Shown in pieces: positions 35,330 to 44,506 of a stretch of 64,000 nt of DNA. The stretch is taken from assembly GCF_013373365.1 (NCBI RefSeq), contig NZ_CP035925.1:2914001-2978000 (forward strand), written 5' to 3'. The notes under the pieces are model-generated. The model made no database searches. It had not been told where the DNA came from and worked only from the letters and a program-made list of their open reading frames with translations. This DNA is from Lentibacillus sp. CBA3610 (GTDB lineage: Bacteria > Bacillota > Bacilli > Bacillales > Amphibacillaceae). Each line of letters opens with the position of its first letter. The stretch's first letter is position 1. The translations under genes and the position numbers were made by a program.

Positions 35330-35630
35330 TATTTCATTATACGACAGCTATTCTTTTGTGGACCCCTGAATCCTGCTCGGCTGCAGTGATTACTGAGCTC
35401 TGAAATATGAATTCTCCAAGAAAGAACTGTCCTATCCAAAAGACGGCAGTTTACTCAAGTAACAATTTACGTGAAATTGCCAGTGTGACAATAAACAGGA
35501 CAATCACCGCTACCCGGCAGTGCTATGATAACACTGTTCAAGTCAAAAGGTTTTGCGAGCGAAATCTTCCACAGCAAGGTTACTTTTACATTAATTTTGT
35601 GCCGTTTTAAATGTTATACTTGAGATGATT
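35330..35630. other. Intergenic stretch before the YcdB-type gene
   Basis: A 67-codon plus-strand frame at 35407-35610 has no ribosome site and no recognisable content; I see no gene here. Confidence 0.45.
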
Positions 35631-35651
35631 ACACGTAAGTGAGGTTTACAT

Positions 35652-36922
35652 ATGAATGAGCAATTACAGAAAATGATAAATGATATCCGCGAGAAGCTGG
35701 GACTCCATCAACATGAAATGAAACGATATGATTTTTACCGTGAAAAAAATCATCTTGATGAAACAACCTATATTTTCAGTATGGAATGGTTTCCGAATGG
35801 TAGTGAGGCCTCGGATGATGGTTCAAATCCCGCGGGGACTGCCGTTGTGGATATCGATTTTCATTCCGGATCAGTGCGGCGGCTTATTTTCGTCCGTGGT
35901 GTCAACAGTGCGGACAACAGCCTGTATCCGACGTCATCGGTCAAGGAAAATGTGATTGAGTGGATTGAAGAGATGACCGGGCTGACGTTTGGCCGGCAAT
36001 TTTTGATAGACCGTGATGAAGAGAAAGAACTGCGATTTGAGGCGGCGGTTGATATATTCCGGTATCGCCTGGTGGGACGATCAATGTTCAATTCAATGAT
36101 GACGGTGTGCTGACGTCGTTTTATATTGACGGGGAATTCCCGAATGAGGAGCAGATTGAATGGGAGCCGTTTGCGCTGACACCTGACAAATATGAACCAC
36201 TTGCAAAAGACCAGTGCCAGCTGCTGGAACTGCCTCACCAGGAACAGGAAAAATGGCTGCCGATCTTTGGTATTGAGGAAGTGTTTTTAACCAATGATGC
36301 TAAGCGGACCATCCCCTTTACGTTTACTGAGGACGGCAGCTCGTTTGTGGCATTGGATAAAGTTTTGCGTTGGGATTCGCCGCTGGACGGAGGATTTGAA
36401 CGGAAAGAAATTGATCTGTCGTCGGAAGTGACACTCGATACGGTGCTTGCCAACGCGCCCCACCCGGATACGTTTCCATTATCGGATGACGAAATGGCAA
36501 CTTGCGAACGGGAAATACTAAGGTTTATGCGGATTGTATATCCGGAGGAGAGCGGCAAACGGAGACTAACAGGATTACATCTGAAGGATGGCTATATCAA
36601 GGCCGAAATCAAACGCGTGGAGGACGCAAAAAGCACACTTGATATTAAAATAAATCTGCTTATTGAACGAAAAACACTGACTGCGGTTAATTATTTTGAT
36701 CAGGACAAATTATTCGCAGCATTCAGGCATTTTACGGAGGCCGGGGAACCAGTTGTGTCGCTGGAAGAAGCATTCGAAAAATTGCGCGGGTATCTCAAAG
36801 TTGACCCGGTTTATGTATATGACAGCGAGAAAGATCGCTATATCATGTGCGGCAAGGTGGACAATAAGTATGGCGTGAATGCGGTGACTGGTGAGGTTAT
36901 GACGCTGAATGAAATGGGGTAG
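35652..36922 (+). pseudogene. YcdB/YcdC (DUF4901) domain protein, single frameshift
   Basis: Frame one (35652 to about 36085) and frame two (about 36085 to 36922) form one protein of about 423 residues. The first holds TYIFSMEWFPNGSEASDDG and VNVIEWIEEMTG-type segments; after the shift it continues VQFNDDGVLTSFYIDGEFPNEEQIEW and then repeats the YcdB layout (LSDDEMATCEREILRFMRIVYPE, YNKYGVNAVTGEVMTL-like end). The shift lies in GATCAATGTTC near 36080-36090. Starts after AAGTGAGG. Domain role unknown; cytoplasmic by absence of a signal. Confidence 0.7.
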
Positions 36923-36953
36923 GTGGGACAAAGAGTCTGACCCCATGTCCCAC
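36923..36953. terminator. Inverted repeat between converging genes
   Basis: GTGGGACA and TGTCCCAC pair around AAGAGTCTGACCCCA. It overlaps the region between the YcdB-type gene and nrdF. No T run, so terminator role is weak. Confidence 0.45.
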
Positions 36954-36956
36954 TCA

Positions 36957-37997
36957 TAAATCATCAAATCCGTTCAGGTCGCTGGTTTTGGTATACTGGC
37001 GTGATTTTTGTTCAAAAAAGTCAGTTTTGGTGCTATCAAAGTTATCGGCGTACGCGCGGATCCATTTCATTGGGTTCTCCGTATGTTCCGGGTAAATGTC
37101 ATCCAGCCCTATCATCCGAAGCATTTTGTTGGCGCGGTACTTGATATAACCGGCCATTTCGTCCAGATCAATCCCGTCAATATTACCAAGCACATACGTG
37201 GACCATTCGATTTCGAGATCAACCGACTCGCTGAACCTGCTGTAAACCCAATCGGAAAATTCACCTGTATTCAAATCAGGATTTTCATGTAACGTTGCCC
37301 GGAATAACTCAGCAATAAAGCGGCCGTGCTCGAGTTCGTCCCGGTTGATATAACTGATCATCGTTGACGTGCCGACCATTTTATTTTGCCTGGCAAGATG
37401 GTAGAAGAAAGCGAATCCGGAATAGAAAAACATCCCTTCCAGAAGTGACGTATATACCAATGTTTTCAAGATATTTTCAACCGACGGCTCCTCGACAAAG
37501 GCATTATATTGCCGCATGATCATCTCATTCCGCTCCAGCAAAACAGGATCTGTACGCCCGAGCTGAAATGACGCGTTCTGCTCATCGAATGACACAACCG
37601 ACGACAGAACATACGAATAGCTTTCATTATGGACGGCCTCCTGCTGAGCGATTACCGCCATAATCGACTGGACGGACGGATCGGTCGCATACAGTGATAA
37701 CAGCAATGCTGTCCGTGTCTGCGGGGCATCCAGTGTTGACAATAAACCGATTATTTTGAGGTAGGCATCCTGTTCCTCATCCGTCAATGAAGCAAACTGG
37801 CGCAGATCATCAGACATATTGACTTCATCCGCTTGCCAGTAATTCCCAATTAATCGCTTGTACATTTTATACCAGTGCGGATAAGCGATGTCGTTCCAGT
37901 TTAAAATGCCGCTTGATTCCCCGCCAAACAGTGCTGTCGATTTGTTCGGATTCATGGGTTCCAGTGTTTTCGCTTTTTCAAGCAAGTCTTTTGACAT
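36957..37997 (-). CDS. nrdF: Class Ib ribonucleotide reductase, beta subunit
   Basis: About 346 residues. Carries the dimetal-site ligands in order: LSTLDAPQTRT (Asp region), IAQQEAVHNESYSYVLS (Glu and His), a Glu in SLLEGMFFYSGF, and RDELEHGRFIAELF (Glu and His). It houses the Fe or Mn tyrosyl radical cofactor that starts each turnover of NrdE. Two ATGs (38000 and 37997) follow AAGGAG; either fits. Last gene of the operon, overlapping the flavodoxin gene. Coordinates assume the stop at 36957-36959 (frame ends near 36954). Confidence 0.88.
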
Positions 37998-38412
37998 CAT
38001 GAAGCACTCCTTCCAGCCAATTTTTTACGTTAAATTCTTGTGAGCCGCGTGGTGACTGTTCAATTTTCAATCCGTCCCAATTGCTGCCATAAAACTTAGC
38101 CAGTTTATCCACTGCCAGGCAAAAAAGCTCATCACCGCCGAATTGCGTATCTCCTGTGCCAAATACAGCGACGTTTTCCGGTTTATAGCCAACTTCGAGC
38201 ACAAAATCCTTCACTTCATCAGGAGTTGCGCCCATTTCCCACGTGAATGTGCCGATAAAAATCAAATCATATTCAGACGCATCGATCGGCGCATCAACGC
38301 CAATTCGATGCATATCAATTATCAACCCATCTTCCGCCAAGTGCTCTGCAATCATTTCTGCCGATTCCTTTGTATTGCCGCTATATGATAAATACGCTAC
38401 CAAGGTTCTCAA
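37978..38412 (-). CDS. Flavodoxin, probable NrdI-like activase partner
   Basis: 144 residues. FMN phosphate-binding loop SYSGNTKESAEMIAEHL (residues 9-25), then FIGTFTWEMGATPDEVKDF and VAVFGTGDTQFGGDELFCLA. It lies between nrdE and nrdF with overlaps on both sides (TTG start at 38412 overlapping the nrdE stop). In class Ib systems the flavodoxin-like NrdI supplies oxidant to build the Mn(III)2-tyrosyl radical. This protein is longer than typical NrdI (about 120-150) and closer to true flavodoxins, so it may replace NrdI. Confidence 0.8.
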   Translation of the reverse strand: MRTLVAYLSYSGNTKESAEMIAEHLAEDGLIIDMHRIGVDAPIDASEYDLIFIGTFTWEMGATPDEVKDFVLEVGYKPENVAVFGTGDTQFGGDELFCLAVDKLAKFYGSNWDGLKIEQSPRGSQEFNVKNWLEGVLHDVKRLA

Positions 38413-40619
38413 CTTTCACACCACTCACATTCCTCGACATCATTGGCTGTTGACCGAACATAATACGTTGTTTTCAAGCCCTCGCGCCACGCCTGCAAAT
38501 GCAAATCCAGCAAAACCGAGGCCTTAATCGTATTCGGTACATAGATATTAAACGAAATGCTCTGATCGATATGTTTTTGCCGAGCCGCATTCTGCCTGAC
38601 TGACCAGCGCTGATCGAGAATATAGGCAGAGCGCCGGTAAATGTCATACGTGTTATGGTCCAAATCCGGTGCGGTGAAGGCAATTTTAAAATCTTTCTTT
38701 TCTTCAAAATAAAATGGTTTGAACACCGGATCGATACTGGCAGTCGATCCGGCGATCATCGACGTGGACGAATTCGGCGCCACCGCCATCAGATAGCCAT
38801 TGCGAATGCCGTGCTTCGCTACATCCTGCTGCAGCTCTGCCCATTCGTCACTCGTATACCCTTTGTCGGTGAAATAACGGCCTGTCTGCCATTTGCTGCC
38901 TGCAAACGCCGGATAGCTGCCTTTTTCTTCACTCAGCCCCATGCTTGTTTTAATCGTCAGATAGGCGATTTTTTCATATAATTTATCAGCATATTCGACT
39001 GCTTCATCCGACTCCCAGCTGACATTTTCTTGTGCCAGCAGGTGGTGCCAGCCAAACGTTCCCAGTCCGATGGCGCGATATTTCTGGTTGGTCATCTGTG
39101 TCTGTCTGAGCGGCAGTGTATTAATATCAATGACATTATCAAGCATGCGAACCTGAATGCTGATGAGCCGCTCCAGCACCCGATCAGGTACAGCACGTCC
39201 AAGATTGATTGAGCTCAGGTTACAGACGACATAGTCACCTGGTTTATATTTTTTCACAATCGTGCCGTCCGCCTCTGTCAACTCCTCCAGAAATTCAGTT
39301 GGTGACTGGTTCTGTGTAATTTCAGTGCACAGATTTGAACAGTAAATCATGCCTTCGTGCGGATTGTTATTCTGCCTGTTCACCTCATCCCGGTAAAACA
39401 TGAATGGCGTACCTGATTCGAGCTGTGATTTCATAATCCGTTTCATAATATCAATTGCCGGTACAGTTCGTTTGGTGAGCTTATCAGACGCGACACATTC
39501 CAGATACCGGGAACGCCATGAACCGGAACCTTTTTCTTCATCATAAGCATCTTCAAGCGAATAGCCCATGACCTCCCGTACTTCATGCGGGTCAAACAAG
39601 TACCAGTCACCGCGTTTTTCCACCTGCTCCATGAAATAGTCAGGGAGATTAACGCCTGTGAAAATATCATGTGCGCGCAATCGTTCATCACCATTATTCA
39701 ATTTCAAATCGAGAAACGCCTCAATATCGGCATGCCAGACATCCAGATAAATCGCGATGGCGCCTTTCCGTGTACCGAGCTGATCAACACTGACAGCCGT
39801 GTTGTTCAACTGTTTAATCCATGGCACGACACCACTGGACATGCCTTTGTAACCTTTGATCGAACTTCCGCGGCTGCGGATTTTTCCCATGTAAACACCA
39901 ATTCCGCCGCCATTTTTGGAGAGCTTGGCAATATCGGTATTGCTCTCATAAATCGACTGCAGGCTGTCATCAACTGTATCGATAAAGCAGCTCGACAACT
40001 GTCCGTGCGTTTTGCCGGCGTTGGTAAGGGTCGGAGTTGCCACCGTCATATAAAGATTGCTGAGTGCCCAATACGCTTCGGCAACATAATGGCGGCGATT
40101 GGCCGGGTTCTCCTGCTGCATCAGGTGCATCGCAATAATCAGCCAACGCTCCTGCGGCAACTCGAATGTATTTTGATCATGATCGGTTGCCAAGTACCGG
40201 GTAGTCAGTGTATAGAGACCCAGATAGTTGAACAGCAAATCACGCTCAGGTTCAATCAGTTCGGCAAGAGCATCAATCTCATCTTTTGTGTAAGTTTGCA
40301 GCAGCCGCTCGGTATAAATACCCTTTTCAGTAAGCATCCGGATCAGCTCATAAAAACTGCCGTACCGCTCATCGGCATCATATCCCCTGTTTGCTGCGGC
40401 TTGTTCGTATAATCTCTGCAAGTACAGGCGGCTGGCCACAAATGTCCAATCAGGACTGACTTCATCAATGTTTTCCAGCGCCCGTTTGATTAACTGATCT
40501 TTATTGGCAGTTGAACCTGCTTGATATACTTTTTCCTGAAAGATTTCCCTGTTCACATTCAGCCCTTCTGTTAATTGGTCAATCCATTGTGTCTGTTTAT
40601 CGACTGTAGTCAGTGTCAT
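38409..40619 (-). CDS. nrdE: Class Ib ribonucleotide reductase, alpha subunit
   Basis: 736 residues from the ATG at 40619 behind AAAGGAGG; a longer frame reaches into the riboswitch and is not used. Landmarks: GQLSSCFIDTVDDS (redox Cys), SKNGGGIGVYMGKIRSRGSSI, YCSNLCTEI (catalytic Cys and Glu), APNSSTSMIAGSTASIDP and a C-terminal CEWCES thiol pair that is re-reduced by NrdH or thioredoxin. It reduces ribonucleoside diphosphates. Preceded by a terminator, a cobalamin riboswitch and NrdR boxes. Confidence 0.92.
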   Translation of the reverse strand: MTLTTVDKQTQWIDQLTEGLNVNREIFQEKVYQAGSTANKDQLIKRALENIDEVSPDWTFVASRLYLQRLYEQAAANRGYDADERYGSFYELIRMLTEKGIYTERLLQTYTKDEIDALAELIEPERDLLFNYLGLYTLTTRYLATDHDQNTFELPQERWLIIAMHLMQQENPANRRHYVAEAYWALSNLYMTVATPTLTNAGKTHGQLSSCFIDTVDDSLQSIYESNTDIAKLSKNGGGIGVYMGKIRSRGSSIKGYKGMSSGVVPWIKQLNNTAVSVDQLGTRKGAIAIYLDVWHADIEAFLDLKLNNGDERLRAHDIFTGVNLPDYFMEQVEKRGDWYLFDPHEVREVMGYSLEDAYDEEKGSGSWRSRYLECVASDKLTKRTVPAIDIMKRIMKSQLESGTPFMFYRDEVNRQNNNPHEGMIYCSNLCTEITQNQSPTEFLEELTEADGTIVKKYKPGDYVVCNLSSINLGRAVPDRVLERLISIQVRMLDNVIDINTLPLRQTQMTNQKYRAIGLGTFGWHHLLAQENVSWESDEAVEYADKLYEKIAYLTIKTSMGLSEEKGSYPAFAGSKWQTGRYFTDKGYTSDEWAELQQDVAKHGIRNGYLMAVAPNSSTSMIAGSTASIDPVFKPFYFEEKKDFKIAFTAPDLDHNTYDIYRRSAYILDQRWSVRQNAARQKHIDQSISFNIYVPNTIKASVLLDLHLQAWREGLKTTYYVRSTANDVEECEWCES

Positions 40620-40653
40620 ACGCTTTGCCTCCTTTATGATTGCAAAATAAAAA

Positions 40654-40684
40654 CCGTTCATCCCGGGGCCCCCGGGATGAACGG
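40654..40684 (-). terminator. Riboswitch-controlled terminator
   Basis: CCGTTCATCCCGGGG and CCCCGGGATGAACGG pair with a one-base loop; on the minus strand TTTTTATTTTGC follows. It sits between the cobalamin riboswitch and nrdE, so ligand binding would end transcription here. Confidence 0.85.
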
Positions 40685-40744
40685 CTGCAAAACGACAGAA
40701 AAAATGTAACATGTTCCGTCGTTTCGCCTTCACTTGCCCCGAGG

Positions 40745-40925
40745 AATCGAAACATCCAAGCTCTGGCAGGTCTCCTGACTCGTGCGTCGCTCTACTAGGA
40801 CCTTCCCGCATGACAGCCTTAAAGCTTCAGTCATGCAGTGGTTCACCCGTTCGTCTGCACTCACAGTTGCGGGGACAGTTCCGGATTTGCACCGGATTCC
40901 CATTTCAGACTTAAATGTCACCATA
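40745..40925 (-). promoter_or_regulatory. Cobalamin (adenosylcobalamin) riboswitch
   Basis: On the minus strand the element shows TGAAATGGGAATCCGGTG, AAATCCGGAACTGTCCCCGC, AACTGTGAG and, at its 3' end, GAGTCAGGAGACCTGCC. These are the conserved core and B12-box signatures of the cobalamin class. It should shut off the B12-independent class Ib enzyme when cobalamin is plentiful, consistent with a B12-dependent class II reductase elsewhere. Confidence 0.92.
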
Positions 40926-40934
40926 GCTTGTCGA

Positions 40935-40982
40935 ACACTATATGTAGTGTCAATATGTGATTTTTATATTCATATATTGTAT
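40935..40982 (-). promoter_or_regulatory. Pair of NrdR boxes at the nrd promoter
   Basis: ACACTATATGTAGTGT (40935-40950) is a perfect 16-bp palindrome fitting the NrdR-box pattern acaCwAtATaTwGtgt. A weaker match, ATATTCATATATTGTA (40966-40981), lies 31 bp away, the usual three-turn spacing. NrdR represses ribonucleotide reductase genes when dATP is high. Confidence 0.75.
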
Positions 40983-41083
40983 TGACCAGCTTAGCATACA
41001 ATCTTGGTCGATGCAATAGAATTTTGGAAAAGTTCTCCGGGATGCCTGCCTGAAACACAAAACACGCTATTTTTCAAAATTTC

Positions 41084-41112
41084 TTGACTTCCAGTAAAAT
41101 AAATGTTAAGTT
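41084..41112 (+). promoter_or_regulatory. Promoter for the lysine riboswitch-dapA transcript
   Basis: TTGACT (41084-41089), 17-bp spacer, TAAGTT (41107-41112). The -35 is near consensus, the -10 weak. The riboswitch begins about 30 bases later. Confidence 0.5.
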
Positions 41113-41139
41113 AAATGAAATGGAATAAGTTCTCTTACT

Positions 41140-41340
41140 TCAATACGTTGAAGTGAGGTAGAGGCGCGAAGATCATCAGTACGCAATCAGAGGTTGATGA
41201 GGTCCGGTGACGATTGCGGAAAGGGAAATTCGCCGAAACTTAAGAGAATCTCATTTTCTCGGGAGTTGGTTCTGCTATTGAAGAAATACAGGACTGTCAT
41301 ATAGGCAACTATATGGAGGGCTATCTTGCGTATAGGGACG
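41140..41340 (+). promoter_or_regulatory. Lysine riboswitch (L box)
   Basis: Conserved parts are in order: GTGAGGTAGAGGCGCGAAG, GCAATCAGAGG, GACGATTGCGGAAAGGGAAA, TTCGCCGAAACTTAAG and GACTGTCATATAGGC. These match the five-way junction core of the lysine class. It precedes dapA, a classic target in lysine synthesis. Confidence 0.92.
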
Positions 41341-41361
41341 GTTAAGTGACGTTTCTAAATG

Positions 41362-41391
41362 CAACAGCGACCCCTCGTTGTTGTTTTTATT
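41362..41391 (+). terminator. Terminator of the lysine riboswitch
   Basis: CAACAGCG and CGTTGTTG pair around ACCCCT, followed by TTTTTATT, 55 bases before the dapA start. Confidence 0.8.
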
Positions 41392-41446
41392 ATGCTCAAA
41401 ATAATGATAGCCCTTTTTTAAACTTTGAAAAAGGGTGTGACTAACG

Positions 41447-42334
41447 ATGAATTTCGGACAAGTATTAACCGCTATGGTGACGCCATTTGATCAAAATGGC
41501 ACTATCGACTTTGACGCAACACGGACATTGGTCAATTATTTAATCGCAAATGGATCGGATGGATTAGTCATCGCAGGAACAACCGGTGAATCCCCGACCC
41601 TGACAGATAACGAAAAACTGGACTTGTTTCGATTCGTTGCAAACGTCGTCAGCGGACGTGTGCCCGTCATTGCGGGAACCGGATCCAATAACACGCTGGG
41701 CTCCATCGAATTGACCAAACAGGCTGAGCAGACTGGTGTCGATGCGATCATGCTTACGACCCCATATTACAACAAGCCTTCTCAGGAAGGACTTTATCAA
41801 CACTATAAAGCCATTGCCGGAGCCACATCTCTCCCAGTGATGCTGTATAACATCCCGGGCCGGAGCGCAGTGGGCATCGCACCGGAAACGATTATCCGGC
41901 TTGCTGAAGTCGACAATATTGTATCCGTCAAAGAAGCAAGCGGCAGCCTTGATGCGATGACCAGCATCATTAGCCGAACACCTGATGACTTCACGCTCTA
42001 CAGCGGTGATGATGATTTGACACTTCCAGTATTGTCAATCGGCGGAAATGGCATCATATCCGTCTCCGCTCATATTCTCGGCAACGACATACAGGAAATG
42101 GTGCAAAGCTTTCAAAATGGCGATGTTAAACGAGCGGCTGCCATCCATCAGCAAATTCTGCCGGTGATGAAGGCCATGTTTGCACAACCAAGCCCTGCGC
42201 CGGTAAAAGGTGCCCTCAATATGACAGGTGTTTATGTTGGCGATGTCCGCTTGCCAATGATTCCGTTGTCTGGCGAAGAAAAACAGCAACTAAGGCAAAT
42301 GCTGCCACCCAGTAAGGTAACTGAAGCAGGCTGA
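41447..42334 (+). CDS. dapA: 4-hydroxy-tetrahydrodipicolinate synthase
   Basis: 295 residues with the full DapA set: IAGTTGESPTL (Thr pair), LYNIPGRSAVG (Tyr and Arg), IVSVKEASGSL (Schiff-base Lys) and ISVSAHILGN. It condenses pyruvate with aspartate semialdehyde, the first committed step towards lysine and cell-wall diaminopimelate. Controlled by the upstream lysine riboswitch. It stands alone here, so it may be a second, lysine-tuned dapA copy in addition to an operon copy elsewhere. Confidence 0.93.
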   Translation: MNFGQVLTAMVTPFDQNGTIDFDATRTLVNYLIANGSDGLVIAGTTGESPTLTDNEKLDLFRFVANVVSGRVPVIAGTGSNNTLGSIELTKQAEQTGVDAIMLTTPYYNKPSQEGLYQHYKAIAGATSLPVMLYNIPGRSAVGIAPETIIRLAEVDNIVSVKEASGSLDAMTSIISRTPDDFTLYSGDDDLTLPVLSIGGNGIISVSAHILGNDIQEMVQSFQNGDVKRAAAIHQQILPVMKAMFAQPSPAPVKGALNMTGVYVGDVRLPMIPLSGEEKQQLRQMLPPSKVTEAG

Positions 42335-42351
42335 GTTGAAACAGCTGTATG

Positions 42352-42482
42352 AACGTTTTTTCTCCGCTGAATATCAGTTAAACAGAATCGGGTAATTACG
42401 GCCAGTTACCCCCCGTTTTATGGCGGAGAACTGGCCGTTATATGCAAGCGAAAGTGAAACGTTATTCAGCGGGGCGTTTTTC
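42352..42482. repeat. Element B, copy 3 (permuted)
   Basis: Begins with TCCGCTGAATATCAG and ends with GAAACGTTATTCAGCGG, which pair with each other. Between them, ACAGAATCGGGTAATTACGG and a hairpin of GGCCAGTTACC with GAACTGGCC. Parts match copy 2 but in permuted order. It may also terminate dapA. Confidence 0.6.
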
Positions 42483-42692
42483 TGTGGCTAAAATCCGTAT
42501 ATATTTATGGATAACCGATACCGTTTCTAATCTTGAATAAAAAGAGTGCTAAGCCACGCAACTAATTGATAATTCCTTAGTTAGTTCTCGTGATGGTATT
42601 GATTCTATTTTATCATATATTATCTTCATGGTGTATCTCATACAGACAAACCTCTATAAAATCCAGGCATTATAGTTGGGTTTGAGTTGAAT

Positions 42693-42723
42693 CTTATTAC
42701 GGAATCGCGTCCGATTGCCTAAT
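42693..42723 (+). repeat. Gap repeat A copy 15 (short form)
   Basis: CTTATTACGGAATCGCG plus TCCGATTGCCTAAT. Left border of the second array; it overlaps the stop codon at 42719. Confidence 0.6.
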
Positions 42724-42915
42724 TGTGCTTCTTTTCCCATTTGGCGCATATTAATGCTCGAATGTACTTTCCTTCTTTTGCAACAGCAATAGCCTCGCTT
42801 GTGTTCGTTTCCTTGATTTTCAAATATTTCGTTCCTTCCTTAAGGGCATTTGAAAAGTTTCCTGAGTATGTCCCTTCTCTATCTAAGTAATTTGTAATTA
42901 TATTCAGTTTGCGCC
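42719..42915 (-). pseudogene. Gene fragment bounded by two gap repeats
   Basis: The minus-strand frame runs from 42955, but its first 14 codons are only translated gap repeat (copy 16). The remaining part reads NIITNYLDREGTYSGNFSNAL and ends ALICAKWEKKHN. There is no ribosome site or start after the repeat. I read it as a 3' gene fragment cut at the repeat border. Family not recognised. Confidence 0.35.
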
Positions 42916-42952
42916 AATACTTATTCCTGACTGGCGCCTGTTTGCTTAAATA
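42911..42952 (+). repeat. Gap repeat A copy 16
   Basis: GCGCCAATACTTATTCC, TGACTGGCGCCTGTTTGC and TTAAATA. Middle and right parts present. Confidence 0.7.
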
Positions 42953-43148
42953 CAATTATTCACATTAACGGGTTTTTAATTACTTTTAAATTCAACAAAT
43001 CTAAATGTTATATGAAATAAGGATAAGAAACGGTGTTTGCTCACCTTCTTATCCTTTCTTTATTTGACTTGTTGCTTTCTCACATATAAGAAGTGAATCC
43101 TAGAGATAATAGAATTATAAAGTGTAATTTTTCGGAGGGAGCTTTTGT

Positions 43149-43631
43149 ATGACTATGGAGCAAATTATTTTAGTACTGGTGTGGGTAACCTCTATCTCTA
43201 TTCTTTTAATATTTATTCCAAAAGATAAAATTCTTAATGCCTTAGTAGCATTCCAAGTTAAGCAGGTATTAACATGGTTGTTTGGTCTTTTGGTTGTTGA
43301 AATGAGACTGATTAAGTATCCTGTCAGGTTGTTTGATTATGCAAGTAAGGCAAGTTTCACTTTTGAATTTTTGGCATACCCTGCAGTTTGTGCCATCTTT
43401 AATGTTCATTATCCAGAGGGAAAGGGTAAAATAGCTCAATTTGGTTATTATGCTCTATATACTTCAGCTATGACAGTTACTGAGACAATACTTGAAAAAT
43501 ATACTGATGTAATTGACTATATCGACTGGTCATGGTACTGGACTTGGATAACATTGTTTACAACATTCTTTTTGGCACGTTCATATTATAAGTGGTTTTT
43601 TAAGAAAATAACCACTGGACATACCAAATAA
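43149..43631 (+). CDS. CBO0543-family integral membrane protein
   Basis: 160 residues, about five membrane segments, paralogue of the protein at 9114-9566 (shared LIKYP, FDY, EFLAYPAVCAIF, ETILEKYT, WSWYWTWI). The ATG at 43149 has GGAGGGAG upstream. One of few plus-strand genes in the second array. Function of the family unknown. Confidence 0.75.
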   Translation: MTMEQIILVLVWVTSISILLIFIPKDKILNALVAFQVKQVLTWLFGLLVVEMRLIKYPVRLFDYASKASFTFEFLAYPAVCAIFNVHYPEGKGKIAQFGYYALYTSAMTVTETILEKYTDVIDYIDWSWYWTWITLFTTFFLARSYYKWFFKKITTGHTK

Positions 43632-43769
43632 ATAGAGGGAACTGCATACAAGGGCTTAGGTCAGTTTGGTTCGTTTATCCATTCTTAAATTTCTCCGTTT
43701 GATTTCATCAAAGTAAATTTGAATAGTCTCAATAAAGACAACGACAGTATTGACAACTCTTTGTCTTTA

Positions 43770-44310
43770 TTTGTTTCTCTGCCCTTTTGACAATTTCGTT
43801 CTGTCCTGTGCTTGTGGAGGTTCCTCCATCCAACCGTTTTTAATCATGACCTGTCCGGTGTTTTTAGAAAGTGAAGACGTCTTTTGCAATTTTCGCCAAT
43901 TTTAGAGGTAAATCGCTTCGCAAACTAAAAGCTGAACCTATAGCATTGCTTGTCAGACCAAAACTGCTAAAAACACTGGTACATCATCAATTTGGCTGAA
44001 AAAGGAGTATTGGTCGAATTAGATGTACTGTTAAAAGTCCCATATTGATGGCTGTAATCATACGCAAGTGCATGATATCAAACATTTCATCGAATAAACG
44101 AGGTGCACCAGGTTCTACGTCTTTTTGAGTAAAACCAACCGGCAGAACAGCCCCTTCGTCCTGAAATATTTCTATCAGTGTTTCGACATGTTCACGTTTC
44201 TTGTTGTAATAGGATTCTAAAATATCTTTGGCTTCCGGATTCTCTGCTTTTTCAATGTAATATTCCAAAAACCGCATGTTCATCGTCTTGTTTTGATAAG
44301 ATTGCGCGAG
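43770..44310 (-). pseudogene. DUF3231 gene remnant with internal deletion
   Basis: The 5' part (44310 to 43987) reads AQSYQNKTMNMRFLEYYIEKAE and contains LPVGFTQKDVEPGAPRLFDEMF, as in the first half of DUF3231 proteins. After a gap, the 3' part reads FGLTSNAIGSAFSLRSDLPL and IAKDVFTF, loses frame at a TAA, and resumes as KNTGQVMIKNGWMEEPPQAQDR, which matches the end of the intact paralogue at 29880 (KNKWFEQPPLAPDR). About 150 central residues are gone and the 5' end is missing beside gap repeat 17. Confidence 0.75.
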
Positions 44311-44343
44311 AATTTACCAAAATTTTTTTACGATAACTTTTAA

Positions 44344-44374
44344 TTGTTCCGCTAAATAGCCCGATGATTGAAAA
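44344..44374 (+). repeat. Gap repeat A copy 17 (collapsed form)
   Basis: TTGTTCCGCTAAATAGCCC joined to GATGATTGAAAAT. It abuts the truncated 5' end of the DUF3231 remnant. Confidence 0.55.
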
Positions 44375-44506
44375 TGCCTGTTCGACAATCGTGCCAGTTT
44401 ACGGAAGATTGAATAACACGAAAAGGTCATCAACGTTCTTTAATTTTTTGGTACTGCCTTTACTAAAAGAGTACCATTTCCTTAGGGTTCTATTTCTTCT
44501 AACTTG

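Noticed and set aside
35407..35610. 67-codon plus-strand frame as a gene
   Set aside because: No ribosome site, no recognisable domain, low-complexity start.
40730..40985. Short plus- and minus-strand frames across the cobalamin riboswitch, and the long nrdE frame extension
   Set aside because: The conserved riboswitch core explains the sequence; no ribosome sites support translation.
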